A DNA stretch of 8,690 bases from Thermoflexales bacterium (GCA_016931085.1 JAFGFO010000426.1:1-8690); one strand, 5' to 3'. Shown: positions 1-5,355, counted from the stretch's first letter. Program-made: numbers and translations. The notes: a model not told the origin generated them from the sequence alone.

Positions 1-78
1 ATGGATAGGCCCGTGAATGCCGTCCCGCGCCTGGGCATAGCCGGTCAGGATGGTGTGGATGAGGTGTGAGGATATCAT
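1..78 (-). CDS. Partial CDS, N-terminal 26 codons, possibly an HD-domain-like protein
   Basis: An open minus-strand frame begins with ATG at 78-76 and runs off the window edge without a stop. It encodes 26 residues, starting MISSHLIHTILTGY and ending in the segment DGIHGPIH. The start overlaps the TGA stop of the upstream acetyltransferase (ATGA junction), which strongly favours a real, translationally coupled gene. From memory, an IHGPxHW-like segment close to the N-terminus occurs in small HD-like metal-dependent hydrolase proteins. With only 26 residues visible and no catalytic motif yet reached, that family suggestion is weak. The existence of the gene is much better supported than its function. 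Confidence 0.5.
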   Translation of the reverse strand, partial: MISSHLIHTILTGYAQARDGIHGPIH

Positions 79-644
79 GCACCATTAAGAACTGGCACGT
101 CATTTCGTAATGACGCATTGGCAAACTCGTCTTGCAACGCCGCCATGATGTGCGCGTCCCAGTAACGTCCATCGTGAAAATGGGACTGCCGGCGAGTGCC
201 TTCGCGGCGAAAGCCGCTTTTTTCGTAGCAGCGGATGGCGCGTGGATTGTACTCGAAAACCTCTAGCTCGACGCGGTGGAGATTGAGCGTTCCGAAGGCA
301 AAGGCGAGCATCGTGCGGGTCGCATCGGCGCCATAGCCTTGCCCCCAACACTCCCTCTCTCCCAGGACGATCCCAAATGTGGCAGACCGGTGCTTCCAGT
401 CGATCCGGTGCAATCCCGTATTGCCGATGTGTCGCCACGCATCGCCCGGCTTGGCTTCGATGGCGAACACATAATCGTCTAGCTTGTTTGCCAGTGACTC
501 GATCCAGCGTTCCTCTTGGGCTATCGACATAGGCGCCAACACGAGCAGATAGCTGCGCGTTTCCGGGTCGTTGAACCAGCGGACGAAAGTAGGCGCATCT
601 TCCCGCTCGATGGCTCGCAGCCGAATTCGTTCTCCGTATAGCAT
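75..644 (-). CDS. GNAT-family N-acetyltransferase, RimJ/RimL type
   Basis: This 189-residue protein transfers an acetyl group from acetyl-CoA to an amine. In the RimJ/RimL branch this is often a protein N-terminus, a polyamine or an antibiotic, but the substrate cannot be read from the sequence. The family pattern is clear: an N-terminal GERIRLRAIEREDAPTFVRW segment (residues 4-23), the pyrophosphate-binding loop WGQGYGADAT (100-109), and the C-terminal motif NPRAIRCYEKSGFRREG (133-149), in which Tyr140 sits at the usual general-acid position. The length is normal for the family and the protein should be cytoplasmic. The start is supported by AGGAG (652-656 on the minus strand) 7 nt upstream. 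The gene lies 39 nt after the phosphorylase stop and overlaps the next gene by 4 nt, so all three are probably one transcript. The C-terminal tail after residue 174 is low in conservation signals. Confidence 0.88.
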   Translation of the reverse strand: MLYGERIRLRAIEREDAPTFVRWFNDPETRSYLLVLAPMSIAQEERWIESLANKLDDYVFAIEAKPGDAWRHIGNTGLHRIDWKHRSATFGIVLGERECWGQGYGADATRTMLAFAFGTLNLHRVELEVFEYNPRAIRCYEKSGFRREGTRRQSHFHDGRYWDAHIMAALQDEFANASLRNDVPVLNGA

Positions 645-683
645 TGACCTTCTCCTGTGAAGAGGGTGGGGGGAGCTGTGTGC

Positions 684-3248
684 TCACTGTGCCCACAGAA
701 TCAAATCTTGTTTGTACGGATCGCCCAGGTCGGGGTGGCGCGGCAGCACGCGTACCGTGTAGCCGTGTCGCCCGCTCGTCGCCGTCGAGATGGCCCCGAC
801 GAACTCGTGCCGTTTGCGCTTGACCTGGCCAGTAGGCCCCAGCGGCGTGATCTTGGGCCACAGGATTTCACCATCGGCGTCGATGGCGCCATGATAGAGT
901 TCTACCCTCACGTCATCAGGCGTCAGTTCTCCCAGCTCTAGCCAGGCGCGCACGACCAGTGTGTCGCCAACTGTCATTTCGTCGTGCACTTCGGACGTGA
1001 TCTCGACAATCTTGAGAGCCGGCCAATTGCTGCTCGCCTTCTCTTTCCATTCTGTGAGGAGCCTGGCGCGTTTCAAGTCGTCTCCGATCAAGGCTCTGTA
1101 GCGCTCCAGGGCCGGCAGATAAAACTCTTCCGTATATTGGCGCACCATGCGATTGGTGTTAAAGATTGGGCTGATGCTGCGCATGGCCGATTTCATGCGG
1201 CTGATCCAGGCGCGCGGCAGGCCATCCGTGCCGCGTGTGTAGAACAAGGGGACGACTTCTTTCTCGAGCAGCGTGTACAGGGCATGGGCCTCGACTTCGT
1301 TTTGGTAGGCATGATCCTCGTATTCTTCGCCTTGCCCGATCGCCCAGCCGGTGTCGACGTTATAGCCCTCGACCCACCAGCCGTCGAGGACGCTCAAGTT
1401 CAGAGCGCCATTGAGCGTGGCTTTCATCCCGCTGGTGCCACTGGCTTCTAGCGGCCGGCGTGGCGTATTGAGCCAGATGTCCACACCCTGAACCAGGTAA
1501 CGCGCTACGGTGATGTCATAGTCCTCGATAAAAACCACGTGGCGCCGCATGTCAGGGCGTCGGGCAAAATGCACGATCTGGCGGATGATTTCCTTGCCAG
1601 GGTTGTCGTGCGGGTGAGCCTTGCCGGCAAAGATGATTTGCACCGGACAGTTGATGTCGGTCAGGATGCGGGTGATGCGCTCTATGTCGTGCAGCACGAG
1701 CGTGGCGCGCTTGTAGGTGGCAAAGCGGCGCGCGAAACCGATCGTCAAGGCCTCGGGGTTAAGTATCTCGCTGGCCTGTGCCACTTCAGACGGGGGCGCC
1801 CCGTGCGCTTCCAATTGCGAGCGCAGGCGGCTGCGCGCGAAGGCGACCAGCCGCTCGCGCCGGCGCTCGTGCGTGCGCCACAGCTCTTCGTCGGGAATCT
1901 GGTGAACGCGTGCCCACAGATTGAGATCGCCGGGGTCGCCGCGCCAGCGTGGCCCCAGGTAGCGGTCGAACAGGCTGGCCATGTCACGGCTGATCCACGA
2001 TGGCGCGTGAACACCGTTGGTTATCGCGGCGATAGGCGTATCTTCGGGCGGTATACCTGGCCACACATTTTGCCACATCTGGCGCGACACATCTCCGTGC
2101 AGCCGGCTGACGCCGTTGCTGTGCTCAGACATGCGCAGGGCCAGGATAGTCATGCAAAAGCTCTCCCTCTCGTCGTCGGGATTCTGGCGGCCAAGCGCCA
2201 GGAATTCTTGGCGCGTCAATCCCAACTCGTCGTAGAGAGGCGCAAAGTATTTGTCGATCAGCTCGGGCACGAAATAGTCGTTCCCAGCCGGCACAGGCGT
2301 GTGGGTGGTGAAGACCGTGCCGGCGCTAGCTGCCTCACGCGCTTCGTCAAACGACAAATCGTATTTTTCCATCAGCCCCCGGCAGCGCTCCAACGCCAGG
2401 AAGGCGGCATGTCCCTCGTTGATGTGGCATATCATGGGCTGCATTCCCACGGCCTGCAAGGCGCGATAGCCGCCAATGCCGAGCATGATTTCTTGCTTGA
2501 TCCGCATCTCGCGATCACCGCCATACAGTTGGTCGGTGATGTCTCGATCGCTGGGCGCGTTGGCTTCGATGTTGGCGTCGAGCAGATAGAGCGGAATTCG
2601 CCCTACCTGCACGCGCCATATTTGAGCGTAAACCGGCCCCCACGGGTACTCGATAGATATCGTGATGGGCGTTTTGTCCGCGTCTCGCTCTGGCCGGACG
2701 GGTAGGGTGAAAAAATCGTTCTCCGGGTAACTCTCTTGCTGCCAACCGTCGGCGTTGAGATACTGCCGAAAGTAGCCTTGCTGGTACAGCAGCCCCACAC
2801 CCACCAGTGGCAGTCCCAGGTCACTGGCCGACTTGAGGTGATCGCCGGATAGCACCCCCAGCCCGCCGGAATAGTTGGGCAAACATTCGGTCAGGCCAAA
2901 TTCGGCCGAGAAATAGGCCACAAAAGGCTCACATGGCATGCCGGGCACCCTTTGACACCAATTGGAGGGTGGGTTCATGTATTCCAGGTAGTGTTCCCAA
3001 GCGCGTTCCAATTGGGCCAGGAAGGCGTCGTCGCGTGCAGTGCTGTTCAGTCGATCTTGCTTGATGCTGCCCAGTAAAAGCATCGGGTTGTGGTTAGTTT
3101 TTTCCCACAGATCGCGATCCATCCGGATGAACAACTCGAGCAGTTCGTGGTCCCATGACCATAACACATTGTAGGCTAGCTCGCGCAGGGGCTCGAGTTG
3201 GGCCGGCAGCGAGGGAGCTACGTTGTATGTAAAGATTGGACGAGTCAT
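684..3248 (-). CDS. glgP: Alpha-glucan phosphorylase (DUF3417-type glycogen/maltodextrin phosphorylase)
   Basis: This 854-residue cytoplasmic enzyme removes terminal glucose from alpha-1,4-glucans with phosphate, giving glucose-1-phosphate. It belongs to the distant bacterial/archaeal branch of glycogen phosphorylase. The N-terminal 110 residues fit the DUF3417 region (ELAYNVLWSWDHELLELF, 23-40; NHNPMLLLG, 52-60). Conserved blocks follow: GGLGVLSGDHLKSASDLG (128-145), HINEGHAAF (275-283), THTPVPAGNDYF (315-326), GFARRFATYKRA (504-515), GKAHPHDNPGKEIIR (542-556), and EASGTSGMKATLNG (601-614) with the pyridoxal-phosphate lysine at Lys609. The last ~100 residues are a beta-rich tail seen in this branch. 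The ATG at 3248 is preferred because AAAGGAG (3255-3261) lies 6 nt upstream and MTRPIFTYNV is a normal family start. An in-frame extension to 3371 would run through the promoter and is rejected. The gene leads a minus-strand operon with the acetyltransferase. Confidence 0.95.
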   Translation of the reverse strand: MTRPIFTYNVAPSLPAQLEPLRELAYNVLWSWDHELLELFIRMDRDLWEKTNHNPMLLLGSIKQDRLNSTARDDAFLAQLERAWEHYLEYMNPPSNWCQRVPGMPCEPFVAYFSAEFGLTECLPNYSGGLGVLSGDHLKSASDLGLPLVGVGLLYQQGYFRQYLNADGWQQESYPENDFFTLPVRPERDADKTPITISIEYPWGPVYAQIWRVQVGRIPLYLLDANIEANAPSDRDITDQLYGGDREMRIKQEIMLGIGGYRALQAVGMQPMICHINEGHAAFLALERCRGLMEKYDLSFDEAREAASAGTVFTTHTPVPAGNDYFVPELIDKYFAPLYDELGLTRQEFLALGRQNPDDERESFCMTILALRMSEHSNGVSRLHGDVSRQMWQNVWPGIPPEDTPIAAITNGVHAPSWISRDMASLFDRYLGPRWRGDPGDLNLWARVHQIPDEELWRTHERRRERLVAFARSRLRSQLEAHGAPPSEVAQASEILNPEALTIGFARRFATYKRATLVLHDIERITRILTDINCPVQIIFAGKAHPHDNPGKEIIRQIVHFARRPDMRRHVVFIEDYDITVARYLVQGVDIWLNTPRRPLEASGTSGMKATLNGALNLSVLDGWWVEGYNVDTGWAIGQGEEYEDHAYQNEVEAHALYTLLEKEVVPLFYTRGTDGLPRAWISRMKSAMRSISPIFNTNRMVRQYTEEFYLPALERYRALIGDDLKRARLLTEWKEKASSNWPALKIVEITSEVHDEMTVGDTLVVRAWLELGELTPDDVRVELYHGAIDADGEILWPKITPLGPTGQVKRKRHEFVGAISTATSGRHGYTVRVLPRHPDLGDPYKQDLILWAQ

Positions 3249-3281
3249 CGCTATCTCCTTTGGTTTGAATTTGCCCCCTGC

Positions 3282-3287
3282 ATTGTA
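3282..3287 (-). promoter_or_regulatory. Extended -10 promoter element for the phosphorylase operon
   Basis: On the minus strand TACAAT is preceded by TG and one base (TGcTACAAT), an extended -10 pattern. Transcription would start near 3275, giving a short leader of about 27 nt before the glgP start codon. No good -35 hexamer lies 16-18 nt upstream, which is tolerated for extended -10 promoters. A TTGACA on the same strand (3333-3338) lies too far upstream, at about 45 nt, to pair with it. Confidence 0.45.
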
Positions 3288-3364
3288 GCACACATTAAAG
3301 TTTTTTGCACTTTTCGCCTCGGGCAGTCTCCCTGTCAAGTGTTGATGGGCCAATATTTTGGAAC

Positions 3365-3393
3365 TTGACATTGCGCCTAGTTGACTTTATAAT
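3365..3393 (+). promoter_or_regulatory. Perfect-hexamer sigma-70 promoter for the 31-codon peptide gene
   Basis: TTGACA (3365-3370) and TATAAT (3388-3393) match the housekeeping consensus at every position, with the optimal 17-nt spacer. Transcription should begin near 3400 on the plus strand, leaving a leader of about 165 nt before the small peptide gene at 3565. The promoter lies divergently between that gene and glgP. Confidence 0.8.
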
Positions 3394-3453
3394 ATAGCAT
3401 GTATCCAATGCTGTTTTGCAAGTGGTGCCCACCCAGGTTGTGTGCCTCTAGGC

Positions 3454-3515
3454 CGTTCGCGTTTGATGGACAGCGCGAACGCTGAGTAGCGAGACCTCGT
3501 TTCGCTAGTGCTCAG
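3454..3515 (+). other. Two tandem hairpins in the 5' leader of the small peptide gene
   Basis: Hairpin 1 pairs CGTTCGCG (3454-3461) with CGCGAACG (3474-3481) over a 12-nt loop. Hairpin 2 begins at the next base: CTGAG (3482-3486) pairs with CTCAG (3511-3515), and inside it AGCGA (3488-3492) pairs with TCGCT (3502-3506). No run of T follows either stem, so they are not intrinsic terminators. Their place in a long leader suggests transcript stabilisation or cis-regulation. I do not recognise a known riboswitch class. Confidence 0.5.
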
Positions 3516-3564
3516 GGTGGCTTTCGCGGTATGGATAACTTTTGAATAAGAAAGGAAGATGAAT

Positions 3565-3660
3565 ATGAAAAAACCGTACGATGCTCCTGAGATTATCTTG
3601 GAAGGCGATCTGGAAACACGCGCCGGGTCACCTATTAGCGCACCCCCGATACTTGACTAG
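3565..3660 (+). CDS. Small peptide, 31 residues, RiPP-precursor-like
   Basis: This short frame encodes MKKPYDAPEIILEG at its N-terminus, then DLETRAGSP (15-23), and ends in a Pro/Ile-rich tail with a terminal Asp. The N-terminal half fits the Tyr-x2-Pro-x-(Leu/Ile)-x3-Gly pattern (Tyr5, Pro8, Ile10, Gly14) by which leader peptides of lasso and related RiPPs are recognised by PqqD-like RRE domains. The part after Ala20-Gly21 would then be the core. A canonical lasso peptide is unlikely: the only acidic residue in the core is the last one, not position 7-9, and the core has no Cys. The ATG at 3565 is preferred over the one at 3559 because AGGA (3553-3556) then lies 8 nt upstream. A perfect-hexamer promoter (3365-3393) drives it. 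No modifying enzyme or exporter is within the window. The gene is well supported; its role is a hypothesis. Confidence 0.65.
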   Translation: MKKPYDAPEIILEGDLETRAGSPISAPPILD

Positions 3661-3681
3661 CAATAAGGTGTCTCGCGCGTG

Positions 3682-3751
3682 AAGAACTATGACACGCCGC
3701 TGCCAGCATGCCCTCTTGTCCATCCAGGCTGGCAGCGGTTGTCACGTTCTT
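3682..3751 (+). repeat. Long inverted repeat / hairpin after the small peptide gene
   Basis: A perfect 11-bp inverted repeat, CCGCTGCCAGC (3697-3707) and GCTGGCAGCGG (3728-3738), is extended outward by TGACA/TGTCA (3690-3694 and 3740-3744) and AAGAAC/GTTCTT (3682-3687 and 3746-3751). The loop is 20 nt. It lies 21 nt after the peptide stop and has no clear T-run, so it may protect the 3' end of the peptide transcript, act as a weak or atypical terminator, or regulate read-through into the sigma factor gene. Confidence 0.6.
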
Positions 3752-3927
3752 GAAGTTCATTCTCCTCATCCACGAAGGCCAAGAAGGGGTTTGACATCTC
3801 CCCCTCGGTGATCGAAGCGTTCGTGTACTTTGTGGATAATGGGCTATCGGAATAGCCTGGATAATTTGTCGTTTTGCCTGTAACCCAAAACAGGCAAAGC
3901 TTTGCTGTTCTCTTGTTGACCAAGGAC

Positions 3928-4563
3928 ATGCCTGATTTTGAGCCAAGTTCCGTTCTTCCTAACAAGCCTATTGTAGATCATTTTCTCCGGCCGGCCGACC
4001 AGGCTGATGGACCGATTACGGAGACTTTTTTGCTGCGCCAGGTGGCGGCTGGCGACGAGAGCGCCTTTAACGAGTTGTACCGGCTCTACAACGCTCCGAT
4101 CTACACTTATTTGCTGCACCTCATTCACGAACCGGCCGAGGCGGAGGATTTGCTCCAGGAAGTCTTTGTGGCCGTTTGGAAACAGGCGGCTTCTTTTCGC
4201 GGCCAGGCCAAGGTCAAGACTTGGCTTTTGCAGATCGCGCACAACCAGGCTGTTTCCTGGCTCAGGAAAAACTCGTGTGAACAGGCCACCCTGGATGGCG
4301 GCCTGCCTGAGGCGACGACGGCTGCCACTCCCCTGGATCAGGTGGCGGATCTCTGGCGCGCTGGCCAGGTGCGCTCGGCCCTGGATCAGCTTTCGCGCAA
4401 GCATCGCGCAGTCGTAGAGTTGGCTTTTGTGCATGGCCTTTCGCACTCGGAAATCGCCCAAATCATCGACCGCCCACTGGGGACCGTCAAGAGCCGCATG
4501 AGCTACGCTCTGCATTACCTGGCTGAAACGCTGCGGGAGATGGGCCTGGCACCCGGATCTTAG
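3928..4563 (+). CDS. ECF-like RNA polymerase sigma factor (sigma-70 family)
   Basis: This 211-residue protein has the two-domain layout of an extracytoplasmic-function sigma factor, which directs core RNA polymerase to a specific promoter set. Region 2 spans about 46-112 (FNELYRLYNAPIYTYLL, the core-binding segment EAEDLLQEVFVAVW at 71-84, and the -10-reading part through KTWLLQIAHNQAVSWLRK, 97-114). Region 4 spans about 148-203 with the helix-turn-helix LSHSEIAQIIDRPLGTVKSR (171-190), which reads the -35. An Asp/Ala/Thr-rich linker joins them, and no region 1.2 or 3 is evident. The first ~30 residues precede the usual ECF start. The ATG at 3928 is chosen without a good Shine-Dalgarno; a TTG at 3874 gives 18 more residues and cannot be excluded. 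No anti-sigma gene follows, which is unusual, as a 556-nt non-coding gap comes next. The stimulus and target promoters are unknown. Confidence 0.9.
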   Translation: MPDFEPSSVLPNKPIVDHFLRPADQADGPITETFLLRQVAAGDESAFNELYRLYNAPIYTYLLHLIHEPAEAEDLLQEVFVAVWKQAASFRGQAKVKTWLLQIAHNQAVSWLRKNSCEQATLDGGLPEATTAATPLDQVADLWRAGQVRSALDQLSRKHRAVVELAFVHGLSHSEIAQIIDRPLGTVKSRMSYALHYLAETLREMGLAPGS

Positions 4564-4576
4564 CCCCTAGACCCAT

Positions 4577-4608
4577 ATATTAGACATAATATACATTATG
4601 TCTAATAT
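4577..4608. repeat. Perfect 14-bp AT-rich inverted repeat after the sigma factor gene
   Basis: ATATTAGACATAAT (4577-4590) and its exact complement ATTATGTCTAATAT (4595-4608) flank a 4-nt centre, 13 nt after the sigma factor stop. There is no T-run and the stem is AT-rich, so it is a poor intrinsic terminator. The form suits the operator of a dimeric transcription factor, a cruciform, or an mRNA 3'-end stem. Confidence 0.7.
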
Positions 4609-4976
4609 GCGGCTTTCTACGCCAAAGGCGTCCTGCGGATAGCCGCCGCGCCTGTGGCACGCTTTGCGTGGAAACCTGCCCTACGGGGGTCTCTCCGACA
4701 AGCTCCTAGTTCTCCAAAAGATGTCACGCTTGCAGTGTGATTTACAGTAAATTATCTCCCCCGCTGGCGAAATGTGCCGCCTTCCTTAAGGCGCATCGTC
4801 AAGGTAAATACACATTATTAGCAAACTAAACCTTGCCCTGCGGCGAGCCAGGGATCGAGTCTTTGGCTTGCGCGTAGCGTGCCCACGCCACAGATGGCCC
4901 GCTTCGCGTTGTCCAGGGGAAAACTCGGTTCCTGAAAGCAAGAGCCAAGGGATTTTGCGCCATTAAGAGATGGCGC
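4609..4976. other. Non-coding region with many short stems
   Basis: No convincing gene is visible here on either strand. Several nested pairings are: GCGGCT (4609-4614) with AGCCGC (4641-4646), enclosing ACGCC-aaa-GGCGT (4619-4631); CACGC-ttt-GCGTG (4658-4670); the small palindrome ATTTAC-a-GTAAAT (4740-4752); CGCCTT/AAGGCG near 4773-4788; TTGGCTTGC (4863-4871) with GCAAGAGCCAA (4938-4948, two-base bulge); and GCGCCAT/ATGGCGC (4957-4976). GC-rich structured segments alternate with AT-rich ones. This could hold an unrecognised structured RNA or be decayed DNA. No known RNA family is recognised. Confidence 0.35.
4689..4710 (+). repeat. 22-nt direct repeat, copy 1
   Basis: An exact 22-nt sequence, beginning GTCTCTCCGACAAG and ending CTCCTAGT, is found here and again at 5079-5100. 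Flanking bases differ on both sides. This copy has no recognisable promoter upstream and no convincing frame or ribosome-binding site after it. Confidence 0.9.
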
Positions 4977-5006
4977 GCTGTCGTCACAACTGTCGCTCTT
5001 AGTTTG

Positions 5007-5029
5007 ATTAGTGTTTATAAAACACTAAT
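5007..5029. promoter_or_regulatory. Perfect 10-bp palindrome upstream of the -35, candidate operator
   Basis: ATTAGTGTTT (5007-5016) and AAACACTAAT (5020-5029) flank a 3-nt centre, ending 8 nt before the -35 hexamer at 5038. The position fits an activator or repressor site controlling the second small peptide gene. The regulator family cannot be told from the site. Confidence 0.55.
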
Positions 5030-5037
5030 GGCTTTTG

Positions 5038-5065
5038 TTGACAATAGCTCGATTAGCCTTATAAT
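5038..5065 (+). promoter_or_regulatory. Perfect-hexamer sigma-70 promoter for the secreted peptide gene
   Basis: TTGACA (5038-5043) and TATAAT (5060-5065) match consensus fully with a 16-nt spacer. Transcription should start near 5072, giving a leader of about 48 nt. An imperfect dyad, AGCCT/AGGCT, straddles the -10 (about 5055-5070) and could be a second operator. Confidence 0.8.
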
Positions 5066-5078
5066 TAGGCTTGATGGT

Positions 5079-5100
5079 GTCTCTCCGACAAGCTCCTAGT
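5079..5100 (+). repeat. 22-nt direct repeat, copy 2, in the leader of the secreted peptide gene
   Basis: This is identical to 4689-4710. Here it fills most of the 5' leader of the small peptide mRNA. Its CTCCT (5093-5097) can pair with the Shine-Dalgarno AGGAG (5109-5113), or its GTCTC (5079-5083) with GAGAC (5111-5115). The repeat may therefore mask the ribosome-binding site. Confidence 0.9.
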
Positions 5101-5119
5101 GTAATGAGAGGAGACTCAA

Positions 5120-5212
5120 ATGTTAAAGTATTCTGTCATGCGCGTTCTTGCACTCGGTCTTGTATTGGCAGTCACGTCTGGGGCAGCATATCCCCCTACC
5201 CTTCTCGGCTAG
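5120..5212 (+). CDS. Small secreted peptide, 30 residues, signal peptide with a very short mature part
   Basis: The frame starts with ATG at 5120, 6 nt after a strong AGAGGAG (5107-5113), and stops at TAG 5210-5212. It encodes a basic start (MLKYSVMR), a hydrophobic core (VLALGLVLAV, 9-18), a polar/small stretch TSGAA (19-23) that suits signal peptidase I cleavage (after Ala22 or Ala23), and then a Pro-rich tail YPPTLLG. Export would release only 7-8 residues. It has its own perfect-hexamer promoter (5038-5065) and an intrinsic terminator (5234-5268), so it is a complete monocistronic unit. I know no family for it. Possible roles are an exported signal, a small membrane peptide, or a short regulatory frame. 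The histidine kinase gene follows 143 nt downstream. Expression is well supported; function is unknown. Confidence 0.62.
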   Translation: MLKYSVMRVLALGLVLAVTSGAAYPPTLLG

Positions 5213-5233
5213 AACCTAAGCTTATTTTTTAAT

Positions 5234-5268
5234 GGCGAGTTGCGGGCTACGCTCGCGACTCGCTTTTT
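5234..5268 (+). terminator. Intrinsic terminator after the secreted peptide gene
   Basis: GCGAGTTGCG (5235-5244) pairs with CGCGACTCGC (5254-5263) through ten base pairs, one of them a G-T wobble, around a 9-nt loop, followed directly by TTTTT (5264-5268). It separates the small peptide unit from the histidine kinase gene. Confidence 0.85.
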
Positions 5269-5296
5269 GGTCAAAAATTCCAACTGGTGATACAAT
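5267..5296 (+). promoter_or_regulatory. Candidate promoter for the histidine kinase-recombinase pair
   Basis: TTGGTC (5267-5272) and TACAAT (5291-5296) are separated by 18 nt and lie directly after the terminator. Five of six -10 bases and four of six -35 bases match consensus. A start near 5303 would leave a leader of about 50 nt. Confidence 0.45.
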
Positions 5297-5355
5297 AGAG
5301 AGACAAATGTGTTGGCGAAAGCCGACGTATTTGAAACGTGCTTTGGGGAGTTGGG

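Noticed and set aside
100..861. 253-codon minus-strand frame across the acetyltransferase and the phosphorylase end
   Set aside because: It overlaps two well-supported genes out of frame, and its Arg/Pro/Ala-rich composition is typical of shadow frames.
1539..2705. 388-codon plus-strand open frame opposite glgP
   Set aside because: It lies wholly antisense to a clearly conserved phosphorylase, has no recognisable motif, and long antisense frames are expected in GC-rich coding DNA.
3249..3371. 41-residue N-terminal extension of the phosphorylase
   Set aside because: It would run through the extended -10 promoter, and a strong Shine-Dalgarno with a normal family start is present at 3248.
3565..3660. 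Canonical lasso peptide precursor
   Set aside because: The leader motif fits, but the putative core has no Asp/Glu at position 7-9 for the macrolactam ring, and no lasso cyclase, protease or RRE gene is in the window.
3844..4515. 223-codon minus-strand frame opposite the sigma factor
   Set aside because: The plus strand carries unmistakable sigma region 2 and region 4 motifs; the antisense frame has none.
4721..4750. Nine-codon frame after repeat copy 1 as a third peptide gene
   Set aside because: It has no ribosome-binding site or promoter and does not resemble the peptide after copy 2.
4845..4870. tRNA-like T-arm sequence (GGATCGAGTC)
   Set aside because: No matching acceptor stem, D-arm or anticodon arm can be formed around it.
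4689..5100. CRISPR array or recombinase attachment-site pair
   Set aside because: Only two copies 390 nt apart, no regular spacers and no Cas genes; nothing shows that the recombinase uses them, and they do not bound an element.
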